Positions 20,101-26,014 of a stretch of DNA of 64,000 nt are shown one piece after another. A model generated the notes under the pieces. That model was not told the origin of the DNA, searched no databases, and saw only the letters and a list, made by a program, of their open reading frames with translations. The DNA is from Dactylosporangium vinaceum. GTDB taxonomy: Bacteria > Actinomycetota > Actinomycetes > Mycobacteriales > Micromonosporaceae. Each line of letters begins with the position of its first letter. Position 1 is the first letter of the stretch. Made by a program: the position numbers and the translations under genes. The stretch covers positions 1,426,001 through 1,490,000 of the forward strand of contig NZ_CP061913.1 in the NCBI RefSeq assembly GCF_019904175.1, written 5' to 3'.

Positions 20101-20174
20101 CCGCCGAGGCCGAGGCCGTCCGCCGGGCATCGCGCGAGGCCGCCGCCCGCGACCAGCTCGAGGACGTCCCATGA
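11169..20174 (+). CDS. Giant multi-domain polymorphic toxin candidate with WXG/CpnT-like N-terminus
   Basis: 3001 codons from a TTG preceded by GGGGAG. Residues 1-310 resemble the CpnT-like ESX targeting module, with WGGDAGEAF near residue 67 and a hydrophobic segment at 116-140. Residues 310-720 are low complexity, including a repeated ETGPRT/ESGPRT stretch. Then follow a YwqJ-type deaminase domain (Cys840-Ala-Glu842, Cys899-x2-Cys902); a papain-like toxin domain (Cys1019, His1102, Asp1117); a PD-(D/E)XK-like nuclease domain (Asp1409, Glu1432-x-Lys1434); a module with SGHYRP near 1810; an ADP-ribosyltransferase-like region at 2070-2350; RPPYDGG-type repeats; a truncated metal-protease-like piece ending at HE near 2509; and a RelA/SpoT-like domain at about 2840-2990. 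Codons 2513-2680 overlap a better gene in another frame, so the ORF may be two or more ancestral units. Domain calls are by motif; all toxic activity is inferred. Confidence 0.7.
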   Translation: MAIEKPDLHPVDWLWDAVCIIGGGSAWPEGNEDHLRDLARAWQDLGTELNGLLNNADTIAMQVAQAWGGDAGEAFNTYWNALAVGPEHGLPQVADIAMNYSAAAENAAMEIEYAKLVLMITLVVTVITIVICQILAAFTFGGSEAAAGAAVATARTIAGRVLQRLIAWVGKGIVRKLFVKFVIHEVQQIAFSVGTDYLAQQIQIAEGTRRELDTHSLLNSLVSGAITGALTFPLNFVHLPVKNALPRVAANAAVHGASNALIMPASMMLTTGFMTGDWSWENITQGISLETFLAGAAMGGTMGGIGAVRAPGTGAHGVETTHVDGDPAAAAGETGAHGVDTSAPAGLTGDPVIATGETGPGADGFIATGDHAGVDVAGAGFTPGDGQSLAPAADHATGGSITTTLETATGAPVRGAADPVVTQHANGGEPVSTQHGSGEPVGQRAGEGVHSGFEIDTKVHSGSEVVAEHPAAFVGADRPAAAVDGIRTTESGPRTAETGPRTTESGPRTAETGPRTAETGTRTTDAGTRTAESGARTNETGGRTAETGARTADGAGRASDGAGRGSENTRSNDGVRTTDGGRTREQNQTNGSFRAPEKSGEPARDGGGQPGRGEAGGRHRAEEPVALFVPRPRLDDMPVRIGGGEQPPGAVPTRPVPVHEAPAGHTGGGHGAEPAGPGRDHGPGGGRGDGPAGGGDDPPPPPGDRPGGGGDEPASKLSGTRTADGTRSYEGPPRHFEGEPGSREGKVATDASARDLADAVQRQADGEGLGRKNRVRVAAAMLTPDEPTIRSHTSTRPMKAADGSVRHLELHPEAARVLDEIKAAAARDPDGRTGINHGRCAEVVLVSDKLYELEAQWRATGEPGDFPVFAREQLRDGVVGTHWIGEGTYQEHGDYAPPCDTCGPFIEDFGIHSIDPSEIAAAHEPATGPHAPAAGAHDSPAGPHERPPESLGRVDEQTVADTRTADVRAPSDRDVQALNDKFPRDEHGNPLRQPDVRRGDFAHEYNDGGHKVPGRNNNCGEVSMATLANHRGEPTVAGSMRDPLAGGEHGAADRISRWTGGQWEMQGGDVRGFDGVERQLREAGPGSGSIVVVKWSDSAEGHAFNALNIHGDIVWVDMQRGLISDDGPIYHDNVAGVWSITVDAHGDPLVPLDHATGLHHAAAEEGAPARPDMAGEDTRTHFYDTYDLSDEVTHRGTTVKVDMYTGIADGKYHIHGDPKGTWRIAEGNLVDRAGFATDWHTAERQDLQARAVQLDPAAHPVRPDDALPKDPVKGVHDASQAYYEARDAADLERVRRRELLGRIEELLGPGSKTEEDLEPGARCRRTIAELSRFPGTEDLIRAVQSSVDTYHRDMNGVRIASGEAAMHAGLGVAHHEIMHPSGEHAGLVVDPEHVTVHGDPVSARPNELDIIALRYDESRNGEPGYNRLDIWEAKGGSSGLGTRYDRELGGRVEQGTGPYLKWMLENDPTMLRLYVRHPSLLEAIHRGHVTIGYHKVTTTVLDRPPPLVPGDAATHPRDPRTGRPAVIDGTSTTHVREFWFVRGPDDGTHNFFEQDGLRPNFKVLDLLAERAAARGELPPSLSGPDDPEAVHGVLSGAGGRVWHAELPLPMTFHGAEPHAVEAHVRGLLRGAADPRTWVDGAPPRIVVHAGPGIDAATARLIEHTRIDFTQPDPAHPVPEPRITVEGPRLHDPAAALGLTPEILAEDRRDRVPYFNAQEQARSAVRCTGGRLYDAEGLPLHGEYIYAVDPSTQEIHAYPFGADETRHSSLFAGGRVDGAGTLNVEHGRVTGVDNASGHYRPVADHVAAARDALLLHGADLSEAEFRAGAGRGPTAHSTARGAAAFDRALAELDRPGAIDGVAGVRLLDVAEGGDRTGAPAIVEVRLNGGAVLHVDAAGVRDFLQAPRADGPDAGLPEFARHPHTTGDADLAYQGADHLRDRITGELDRLRGPSAGSAEPGAAVRAPRPAARPDHVLVELDRLLAERVGAAPLHDVSGEPLHGPRDHHEATAALRSLSDEHIAALVAAGGLTGEPAARLAAELAGRRDLAIERHWRPPIPPEIERMAGAVRKELGYYREGPDGRELYDILRRRAHEHTGGLAHGMTVHEAARAVDAAVVAAGGTPRYERMLGEYLGSPDGRAHHAAVTELDLATIRRPRFELEDPRFAEPAPQYAAEQAAGHADLWSGAQRRALTQYTSGMGREAVEHFLRTGEARTADARTDAYRIQGAMRETTGDLRLHGRVDLRDLGIAHAGELPRLVDGHVTLDTFTHLDGDAGARPHAEQVRVVVEAPAGTPIAWVARAGERGPEVHALLGAGARLHVAELRRIEFGRYELHLRYEGYEDPAALVARLHAAGPPPRDVRPPHDDLRPPYDDVPPPDDGGPRPGDVRPQHDGGSRPGGVRPPYDGGLLPGDVRPPYEGGSPSGGVRPPYGPVRPVGAGTVQAIARAAGIDTAGVEVWVAGDAELGRYLDEQGVVAIRPPEAGGRVLVLGPAALADPRTLAAALREHEGGADDPDRGGEGVRLAGPGADGLGLPARGDHRAGDAAGQRGRGPGDGAGGRGAEPAGPAGGLGHRGAGAHDTDPGGRGRDAHGGAEPAGAVHVSRDAGPGGAGAGDDRGGHPGDDASGSYIAADLTAILGGRSAAGLAGDHPGAGPADPGVGAHDDPVGPGAAPDPAAATLGAQRLGKERAARHSPELAGVVGRLLDDPHALGGTGVLRDPALRALVLWHIEELAAGDALAPYGGSLELFLADHPGRGPLYAQVPRWVNRVAVDGVERTRVEVHVAGLQAADPALTVGADPTPAERARVQDYAERLRTALQPAVDRALCEITTAVRGGADGPVTYSSRVEDAAGLIDRVARLSRGRGHTPGRPGYRVGDILDAVSARITVPDTVSLWRALELVSERFGVGDGGRILKVRNMYASPEPEHPQRRAIPLTIGIDADGRRYAFELRLATLRASIAADIEHHSLYNPSVAISAAEAEAVRRASREAAARDQLEDVP
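18706..19209 (+). CDS. EF-Tu domain 2-like small protein, embedded out of frame in the giant ORF
   Basis: A 167-codon frame starts ATG at 18706 with AAGGGGG five bases upstream and ends TAG at 19209. Its product reads like a translation-factor beta-barrel: FDWPGRGLMVSGFPLGGIIEPGMRL, shortened here as WPGRGLMVSG and IEPGMRLGNG, then a helical tail ending ELRRILLRRL. The giant frame over the same bases gives only Gly/Ala/Asp/Arg-rich noise, so this frame is probably the real one here. The ATG overlaps a TGA in the third frame, as if the upstream gene once ended here by coupling. An ATA codon in the part near 19050 and a sensible peptide in the giant frame at that spot hint at further frame damage. 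Role unknown; an immunity function is possible. Confidence 0.55.
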   Translation: MIRIVVEKVFDWPGRGLMVSGFPLGGIIEPGMRLGNGAGARATVLAVEAQSPRDRREGWVTVVLEHTTPTPAAEGVMLTVEQSPPVPYTYHVTPDPEAPEQVTIAEATPGTMRAAVISLRTSRRSWAAGPPPGSQEITREQAQQILESARTMIPSDPELRRILLRRL

Positions 20175-20422
20175 CCGGTCCGGAGCGAAGCGGAGGGGCC
20201 GGTCATCAGGGGTGCAGTTCGACGGTCGGGCGGCCGGAGCGAAGCGGAGGGCGCATGACCGGTCCGGAGCGAAGCGGAGGGGCCGGTCATCAGGGGTGCA
20301 GTTCGACGGTCGGGCGGCCGGAGCGAAGCGGAGGGCGCATGACCGGTCCGGAGCGAAGCGGAGGGGCCGGTCATCAGGGGTGCAGTTCGACGGTCGGGCG
20401 GCCGGAGCGAAGCGGAGGGCGC
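20171..20422 (+). repeat. Three tandem 84-bp repeats, each starting with ATGACC
   Basis: Copies begin at 20171, 20255 and 20339, and a fourth partial copy (ATGACCG) starts the following gene at 20423. Each unit contains the palindrome ATGACCGG...CCGGTCAT around GGAGCGAAGCGGAGG, and ends with a second GGAGCGAAGCGGAGG that doubles as a ribosome binding site before the next ATG. The period is a multiple of three with no stop, so all copies stay in frame with the downstream gene. A related single element lies at 36390-36478. Confidence 0.9.
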
Positions 20423-21166
20423 ATGACCGAGCGTGAGACGCTGCACGTCTTCCTGATCGGGGAGGCGTACGACGATGTGCGGCCCGTCTTCGCCGTCGAC
20501 GGCCGCGACTACCCCGACGAGCAGAGTGTGCGGGCCGACGTCGAGGCCGGCTGGCGGGCCCTGCACGACCTGCGGCTCATCGGGGAGGTGGAGTCCTCGG
20601 CGGTACTCCCCGAAACCCCACGCCCCCGGCTGCCCTCCTGGCCCGAGTGGCGGGCCCGGCACATCGAGCGCGGCGAGCCGATCGGCGTGCGGCCCCGCCC
20701 CGACGGGTCCCCGGGCCCGGCCGGTCAGGAGGAGCTGCGGCGCTGGCTGGAGCAGGCCAAGCCGTGGCTCGACGCCCAGCTCGCCGCGGCCGCGGCGGCC
20801 GTCCCCGGGGCGCGGGTCGTGCGGACCCGCGAGCCCGCCGTGCACCGGATCGGCCCCGGCTCCGTCGTGCCGGCCGAGGAGCGGTTCCGCCTCGACGCCG
20901 GCTACCTCGCCGTCCCGCCCGCCGGGGCCGGGCCCGACGCGGCGCTGCTGCCGGTCGCGGACTGGCTGCGGGCCAACGGGTGGGCCGTGGCGGCCCCCGA
21001 GGAGTCGCCGTCCTACGTCACGTTCTCGGCCACTTTCTCGCAGTACACGATGAGCGTGGCCTGGAATCGTCGCGATCGCGCGCTCAACCTCTCGGGCTCG
21101 TCGCCGGAGGTTGACACCACGACATTCGACCCGCAGGGAGGCTCCGGCGATGCTGCGCACGTTTGA
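20423..21166 (+). CDS. Unknown protein, possible immunity factor, with repeated start region
   Basis: 247 aa from ATG 20423 with GGAGGGCGC just upstream. The frame stays open upstream through three 84-bp repeats to ATG 20171, which overlaps the giant ORF stop (ATGA); starting there would add 84 residues of repeated Gly/Arg-rich peptide. The conserved-looking body begins TERETLHVFLIGEAYDD and has no signal peptide, membrane helix or recognised motif. It lies directly after the RelA-like module and before an HD hydrolase, so an immunity or chaperone role is possible. The family is not recognised. Confidence 0.65.
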   Translation: MTERETLHVFLIGEAYDDVRPVFAVDGRDYPDEQSVRADVEAGWRALHDLRLIGEVESSAVLPETPRPRLPSWPEWRARHIERGEPIGVRPRPDGSPGPAGQEELRRWLEQAKPWLDAQLAAAAAAVPGARVVRTREPAVHRIGPGSVVPAEERFRLDAGYLAVPPAGAGPDAALLPVADWLRANGWAVAAPEESPSYVTFSATFSQYTMSVAWNRRDRALNLSGSSPEVDTTTFDPQGGSGDAAHV

Positions 21167-21752
21167 CGGTTCGGCCGGCTGGCCGGCGCTGAGGTCGCGA
21201 TTCGCGGGGCGCCTCCCGGAGACCACGCTGGCCGGGCTCGACGCGGCCGTCGAGTTCGCGGTGCAGCGCCACGGTGAGCAGCGGCGCCCGGCCGGGGAGC
21301 CGTACGCCGAGCACCTCCTGGAGGCCCTTGACGTGCTCGTCGAGGCGGTCGGCGAGCGCGACCCGGACGTGCTGCGGGCGGCGGTGCTGCACGACGTCGT
21401 CGAGGACACCCCGACGACCCTCGACGAGGTGCGGGAGCGCTTCGGCCCGGGGGTCGCCGAGCTCGTCGGCTGGGTGACGAAGGAGGGCGACCGGGCGGCG
21501 TACCTGCAGCGGCTGCGCGGCGCCCCCGACGCGGCCCTGGCGGTGAAGCTGGCCGACCGGCTCAGCAACGTCCAGCGGCTGCGCACGCACCCGCGCCCGG
21601 CCAAGCGGGCCGCCTACTACCGCGAGACGGTCGCCACCATCGTCCCCCTCGCGGCCGGCCGCGGATGGTTCGAGGAGTGGTATCGCCAGTGGCAGGCCGA
21701 CCACGCCGACCTGGACACCACGGACCCGGACACCACGGACCCGGCCGTATGA
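21150..21752 (+). CDS. HD-domain (p)ppGpp hydrolase-like protein (small alarmone hydrolase)
   Basis: 200 aa, essentially a single RelA/SpoT-type HD hydrolase domain. Hallmarks are visible: His41 followed by GEQRRPAGEPYAEH (His55), the HDVVEDT motif (His81, Asp82, Glu85, Asp86), a segment like LDEVRERFGPGVAELV, and KLADRLSN with Asp136 and Asn140. These match the metal- and nucleotide-binding residues of SpoT and MESH1 hydrolases. GGGAGG precedes ATG 21150, which overlaps the previous gene by 17 bases. Single-domain hydrolases of this kind serve as antitoxins for RelA-like toxic synthetases. The RelA/SpoT-like module at the end of the giant ORF lies one gene upstream. Enzyme family is confident; the antidote role is inference. 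Confidence 0.82.
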   Translation: MLRTFDGSAGWPALRSRFAGRLPETTLAGLDAAVEFAVQRHGEQRRPAGEPYAEHLLEALDVLVEAVGERDPDVLRAAVLHDVVEDTPTTLDEVRERFGPGVAELVGWVTKEGDRAAYLQRLRGAPDAALAVKLADRLSNVQRLRTHPRPAKRAAYYRETVATIVPLAAGRGWFEEWYRQWQADHADLDTTDPDTTDPAV

Positions 21753-22612
21753 ACGTCGATGCGTCAGGTGAGCCGTTCCGGTTCGTCGTCCTCGGCGCGC
21801 AGACCGGCGGCGAGCTGGTCCCCGGCCAGATCACGGCGGCCGGCAACCGGCGCCACGCCCGGATTCTGCGCTACCTGCGCAGCGGGTCCTGGGTCATCCG
21901 CGACCCCCTCACCAGAGGCCGCGACGCGCTCGACCCCGGCGCGGAGCCGGCGGTGCCGCGGGGGTACCGCACCGACGGCATCTGGATCTGGCCGCTCGCG
22001 CTGGAGTACTACTACGAGCGCCACGGCGTCGCCCCGCCCGCGGACCTGCTCGACCTGATGGCCCGCAGCGGCCACTACCCGAGGCGTATCCGGGCCGATC
22101 GGTGCGGCCAGGCCCACCAGGCGCTGCTGGCGCGGGCGCCGGGGCCGTTCGAGCCGGCCGCGCCGATGCAGTTCCGCCTGCCGCCCGACGTCTTCGACTT
22201 CCTGCTGACCGTCGGCTGGGTGCCCGGCCGCGAGATCGCCGTCGACCCGGCGCTCGACCCGCAGCGCCGGGCCGTCCTCGCGGAGTTCGGCGACCTGGCG
22301 TTCCCGGCGTACGGGTACGCCCGCGACTGGCGCGTGACGGGCTTCCTGACCCGGCCGAAGGGCGAGCCCAGCGACCCGGCGCTCATCGCGGCCGCGCAGC
22401 GGCGGCTGGGCGGCCCGCTGCTGCCGATCGGCTCGGTCCCGCAGTGGGCGGCCGAGATCGTGCTGCACCCCGAGGCGGGCATCGGCACGGTCTGCGCCGA
22501 CCCCGAGCACGAGCGGTTCCTGGGCCGGGACATCGACGAGGCGCTCACCTCCCTGATCCGCGGGGCCGCCGTCGACCCGGCGCTGCGCGCCGCGGCGGGC
22601 TGGGTCCGGTAG
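21749..22612 (+). CDS. SUKH-3 domain protein with N-terminal extension, putative immunity protein
   Basis: 287 aa; ATG 21749 overlaps the previous stop (ATGA). The C-terminal 140 residues have the SUKH-3 pattern: VGWVPGREI, VLAEFGDLAF, LLPIGSVPQWAAEIVL and a final ERFLGRDIDEALTSLIRG. The N-terminal half contains a Tyr-rich helix and the segment RGYRTDGIWIWPLALEYY, which I do not recognise as a named family. It is translationally coupled to the HD hydrolase gene, inside the presumed immunity array behind the giant toxin ORF. Confidence 0.68.
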   Translation: MNVDASGEPFRFVVLGAQTGGELVPGQITAAGNRRHARILRYLRSGSWVIRDPLTRGRDALDPGAEPAVPRGYRTDGIWIWPLALEYYYERHGVAPPADLLDLMARSGHYPRRIRADRCGQAHQALLARAPGPFEPAAPMQFRLPPDVFDFLLTVGWVPGREIAVDPALDPQRRAVLAEFGDLAFPAYGYARDWRVTGFLTRPKGEPSDPALIAAAQRRLGGPLLPIGSVPQWAAEIVLHPEAGIGTVCADPEHERFLGRDIDEALTSLIRGAAVDPALRAAAGWVR

Positions 22613-22626
22613 CTATGGTGGAGCGC

Positions 22627-23100
22627 ATGGTGACCGACGTGCGGGCGCTCGACGGCGACGAGGTCGTCGCGCTGGCCCGCAAGCTCCTCACCGTGGCGCC
22701 GCTGCTGCGCCGGGTGCAGCCCGAGCGGGTCCTGCTGGCGCTGGGCTATCCGCAGCTGGAGACCGTGAACGAGTTCTCCCGCTTCGGCGACGCGGGCCTC
22801 GGCGTCGGGCCGGCGAGCGTGGGCCTGGCCGCCGACGGCTCGGCCGAGACCGTCGCGGTGCCCGTCCACGCGCCGCTGCCCCGGCCGCTCGGCCCGGAGC
22901 ACCGCGACTTCGTGCAGGACGTGTTCTCGATGGCCGGCCGCGCGCTCATCGCCCACTTCGGCGAGCCCGCCGGCCTGTCCGGGGGCGGCTCACCGGCGCT
23001 CAAGTGGCACTTCGGCGAGTCGGCGCTGACGCTGGTGCGCGGCGGCCTCGACGTCGCGCTCTACCTGTGGCGCACGATCGACCTGGAGGGCGACGAATGA
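22627..23100 (+). CDS. DUF6301-like protein
   Basis: 157 aa. The opening RALDGDEVVALARKLL and the later PALKWHFGESALTLVRG resemble, from memory, the DUF6301 family found beside actinomycete polymorphic toxins. ATG 22627 has GGAG five bases upstream; another ATG lies four codons earlier. The stop overlaps the next ATG. Function unknown; immunity protein by context. Confidence 0.55.
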   Translation: MVTDVRALDGDEVVALARKLLTVAPLLRRVQPERVLLALGYPQLETVNEFSRFGDAGLGVGPASVGLAADGSAETVAVPVHAPLPRPLGPEHRDFVQDVFSMAGRALIAHFGEPAGLSGGGSPALKWHFGESALTLVRGGLDVALYLWRTIDLEGDE

Positions 23101-23579
23101 CGGCCCCGACGCCGGCGTGGGACGAGTTCGCGGCGGCCCTGCGCACCGAGCTGAGCCGCCTGGGCGACGGCATGACGGTCGTCATCGTCTGGAAGGAGCG
23201 GTCCTGGCTGTCCGCGCAGTTCGCCCAGGGGCGCCAGTCGCTGTGGGCCGAGGTGTCCGGGCAGCGGCTGGGGGACGCGGAGTACACCCGGGCCGACACC
23301 CCTGAGGACCGCCGGATCCTGGGGTCGCACGGCTGGCTGCCGCCCGACCCCGCCGAGACCTTCTGGTGGCACCGGACAGTCGCCTACCCGCCGACGAGCG
23401 CGGAGTACCGCGAGATCGTCGCCGGGGTCGTCGCCGCCCTGCGCGACGTGAACGGGGTGCCGGGCCCGGAGCACCTGGGCTACCGCGCCTGGGAGGCCCT
23501 GGAGGGCAACCGCTACCGGACGCTCGACCTGCCCGGCGTCGAAGCGCTGCCGCTGCGCGCACCCGGGGCCCCGGCCTAG
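23097..23579 (+). CDS. TY-Chap (YbjN-like) domain protein
   Basis: 160 aa, start coupled to the upstream stop (ATGA). The order AWDEFAAALRTELSRL, a strand region, GWLPPDPAETFWW, then AALRDVNGVPGPEHLGYRAW matches the TY-Chap domain, a YbjN/type-III-chaperone-like fold often encoded with actinobacterial secretion loci. A chaperone or immunity function is inferred from family and place. It ends the co-directional run that begins behind the giant ORF. Confidence 0.6.
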   Translation: MTAPTPAWDEFAAALRTELSRLGDGMTVVIVWKERSWLSAQFAQGRQSLWAEVSGQRLGDAEYTRADTPEDRRILGSHGWLPPDPAETFWWHRTVAYPPTSAEYREIVAGVVAALRDVNGVPGPEHLGYRAWEALEGNRYRTLDLPGVEALPLRAPGAPA

Positions 23580-23583
23580 CGCG

Positions 23584-23643
23584 GCCGGCTCAGCGTGGGC
23601 CGGCTCAGCGTGGGCCGGCTTGGCGTGGGCCGGCTTGGCGTGG
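23584..23643. repeat. Four tandem 15-bp repeats between convergent genes
   Basis: GCCGGCTCAGCGTGG twice, then GCCGGCTTGGCGTGG twice, in the 81-bp gap between the TY-Chap gene and a minus-strand membrane protein gene. GC-rich and able to form weak hairpins, but not a typical terminator. Confidence 0.7.
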
Positions 23644-23660
23644 GCCGGCCGGGCGCCGGA

Positions 23661-24275
23661 CTAGGGCAGCAGGCCGGGGCGGTAGTGGCGGAGCCAGTCG
23701 CCGATGCGGCCCGCGGTCCAGGCCCGGTCGATCAGGATCAGGCTCATGTGCACCGTCTGCGGGTCGGCCATCGCCACCCACGCCGGGCCGAGCTGCCGCT
23801 GCCGAGCGGCCTGGTCGGCGCTCAGGATCTCGCCGACCCCGGTGAGGCCCGGGCCCGTGTTGGCGTCGGCGAACATGTCGGCGCCCGCCTGTGCGGCGGC
23901 CCGGCCCACGCCGTAGGGGGCGATGACCGTGCCGGAGCGGCGGTTGATGACGACCACGCCCTGGATGTCGGGCCAGCGCATGCGCACGACGACGCCGTCG
24001 CGGCGCAGGAACTCCACGCCGGTCGGGGACAGGCGCAGGCCGTGGCCGCGGCTCGCCACCCGCTGCAGCAGCGTCACGCCGCCGACCACGGCGACCGGCA
24101 GCAGGACGCAGCCCACGTAGCCGCCGACGACGTAGCCGATCATGAAGCACAGCAGCGCGACGACGACGTTGGCGGCCAGGAACGGCTTGGCGTAGTTGTG
24201 CCAGGTCTGCGCCCAGGTCGCCCGGAACTCCTCGGGCTCGCGCAGCTGCGGGCCGGGCATCCGCGGCCAGGTCAT
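23661..24275 (-). CDS. Membrane protein of the ESX locus, unknown function
   Basis: 204 aa. Two adjacent membrane helices (about residues 30-75, including FLAANVVVALLCFMIGY) are followed by a soluble domain with the strand pattern GLRLSPTGVEFLRRDGVVVRMRW. This looks similar to small bacterial PH-like domains. The ATG overlaps the stop of the upstream AAA+ gene by four bases, so the two are co-translated and may act together at the membrane. Confidence 0.6.
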   Translation of the reverse strand: MTWPRMPGPQLREPEEFRATWAQTWHNYAKPFLAANVVVALLCFMIGYVVGGYVGCVLLPVAVVGGVTLLQRVASRGHGLRLSPTGVEFLRRDGVVVRMRWPDIQGVVVINRRSGTVIAPYGVGRAAAQAGADMFADANTGPGLTGVGEILSADQAARQRQLGPAWVAMADPQTVHMSLILIDRAWTAGRIGDWLRHYRPGLLP

Positions 24276-25993
24276 GAGCCGGCGGTCCCGACCACGGCCT
24301 CCAGGTCGGCCCGGTGCAGGAGGCGCAGCTCGTCGAGGGTGGGCCGGCGACCGAGCACCCGCAGGCGCTGGGCCTGAGCCTTGCGCATGCTCTCGAAGAG
24401 CTTGCGGGCGTCGCGGGCGTTGCCGAAGCCGGCGTCCCGCTCGACCGCCGCGAAGTGGCGCAGCAGCACCGGCTCGACGTCGTCGGCGAGGGCGTAGTCG
24501 TCGGCCGCGCACATGCGCCGCACGATGCGGACCAGGTCCTCGGGTGAGTAGTTCTCGAAGACGATCGTCTTGGTGAAGCGTGACGCCAGACCGGGGTTGG
24601 CCGCGATGAACTCGTCCATCTCGGCGGTGTAGCCGGCCGCGATCACCGCGATCTCGTGCCGGTGGTCCTCCATGAGCTTCACGAGCGTGTCGATCGACTC
24701 CTGGCCGAAGTCGCCGCCCGAGCCCATGGTCCGCGACAGCGTGTACGCCTCGTCGATGAACAGCACCCCGCCGCGCGCCTCCTCGAAGGCGGCCGACGTC
24801 TTCTCGGCGGTGTGGCCGAGGTACTGCCCGACCAGGTCCCGCCGCGAGACCTCCTTGAACGCGCCCATCGGCAGCACTCCGAGCGCGGCCAGCAGCTTGC
24901 CGTAGATGCGGGCGACGGTCGTCTTGCCGGTGCCGGGCGCGCCCGCGAAGACCAGGTGGTGACCCGTCGCGCCCACCGAGAGCCCGGCGCTGCGCCGCCA
25001 CTCGTTGACCTGGATCTCGTCGATCAGCGCCCTCACCTCGTCCTTGACCCCGGCCAGGCCGACCATCGCGTCCAGGTCGGCCAGCAGCGCCTCGACGGCG
25101 GCCGCGTCACCGCCGGCGGCCGGGGCGCCGTCGCCGATCGTCAGCGGCGCCGCGTCGGGCCGGGCGCTGACGAGCGTGGTGGTCGCGCCCTCGGCGATGT
25201 CGACGGCCGGCACGCCGGTGTTCTCGATCTGGCACTCCTCGATCGCGCCGCCGCAGCCGCGGGCGACGGTGATGCCGGCGCCCCGGGTGTCGTGAATCCT
25301 GGAGCGGCGGATCGTCGGCGCGCTCTGGTGGGCCACGGCGATCCCGGCGTCGCCGGTCTGCGTCACCTCGCAGCCCTCGATCGTCGGTCGGCCGAACTGG
25401 TACACGTACACGCCCCGCCGCCCGCAGCCGCGCACGACGGTTCCGGTGATCACCGGGTCGGCCCCGATCCGCACGATGATCCCGTCCTCGGCGACCTCGC
25501 TGATCTGGCAGTCGTCGATGGTCCCCGGTGCGTCCTCGACCACCACGCCGTACTGCGCGCCGGTGACCGTGCACCGGCGCATCTCGATCGAGCCGCCGGC
25601 CAGGTCGACGCCGGGCCCGAAGCCGGCCGTCAGGGCGCAGTCGTGCAGCGCGAGCTGCGTCCCGCGGGCCGTCACCGCCGGCGCGTCGGCGGAGCGCAGC
25701 GTGAAGCCCTCGATCGTCAGGGCGGCGTTGCGGGCGCTGACGGCCGGGTACGGGATCGCCGCCGCGTCGAGCGTGACGGCGCCGCCGGCCGGGTCGGCAC
25801 TGACAAGCCTCAGCCGCTTGCCGGTGACGAATATCGCCTCCGCATAGGTGCCCGGGGCGACAGCGATCACCGAGTCGTCGGTGGCCGCGGCGAGCGCGTC
25901 GCCGATGGTGGCGTACGCACCTCGCTGCTGCGGTGCGACGAGAAGTGTGCGAATCGTTGCCCCCGGTGATGAGGTCGGCAAATGCCCTCGCAT
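24272..25993 (-). CDS. Right-handed beta-helix fused to CbxX/EccA-type AAA+ ATPase
   Basis: 573 aa. Residues 1-270 are a series of short repeats such as TIDDCQISEVAEDGIIV and TIEGCEVTQTGDAGIAV, typical of a right-handed parallel beta-helix. From about residue 300 a CbxX/CfqX AAA+ domain follows, with Walker A FAGAPGTGKTT, Walker B GVLFIDEAYTL, and ASRFTKTIVFENY holding sensor/arginine elements. ESX systems use a related soluble AAA+ protein, EccA, for substrate handling; here the beta-helix replaces its TPR domain. The ATG at 25993 lies within an AT-rich divergent gap and has no strong ribosome binding site, so the start is uncertain by a few codons. It is coupled to the downstream membrane protein. 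Confidence 0.78.
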   Translation of the reverse strand: MRGHLPTSSPGATIRTLLVAPQQRGAYATIGDALAAATDDSVIAVAPGTYAEAIFVTGKRLRLVSADPAGGAVTLDAAAIPYPAVSARNAALTIEGFTLRSADAPAVTARGTQLALHDCALTAGFGPGVDLAGGSIEMRRCTVTGAQYGVVVEDAPGTIDDCQISEVAEDGIIVRIGADPVITGTVVRGCGRRGVYVYQFGRPTIEGCEVTQTGDAGIAVAHQSAPTIRRSRIHDTRGAGITVARGCGGAIEECQIENTGVPAVDIAEGATTTLVSARPDAAPLTIGDGAPAAGGDAAAVEALLADLDAMVGLAGVKDEVRALIDEIQVNEWRRSAGLSVGATGHHLVFAGAPGTGKTTVARIYGKLLAALGVLPMGAFKEVSRRDLVGQYLGHTAEKTSAAFEEARGGVLFIDEAYTLSRTMGSGGDFGQESIDTLVKLMEDHRHEIAVIAAGYTAEMDEFIAANPGLASRFTKTIVFENYSPEDLVRIVRRMCAADDYALADDVEPVLLRHFAAVERDAGFGNARDARKLFESMRKAQAQRLRVLGRRPTLDELRLLHRADLEAVVGTAGS

Positions 25994-26014
25994 TATCGCT
26001 TTATGATGTCCGGC

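Noticed and set aside
20171..20422. CRISPR-like array
   Set aside because: The 84-bp units are identical head-to-tail without variable spacers, and no cas genes are present.
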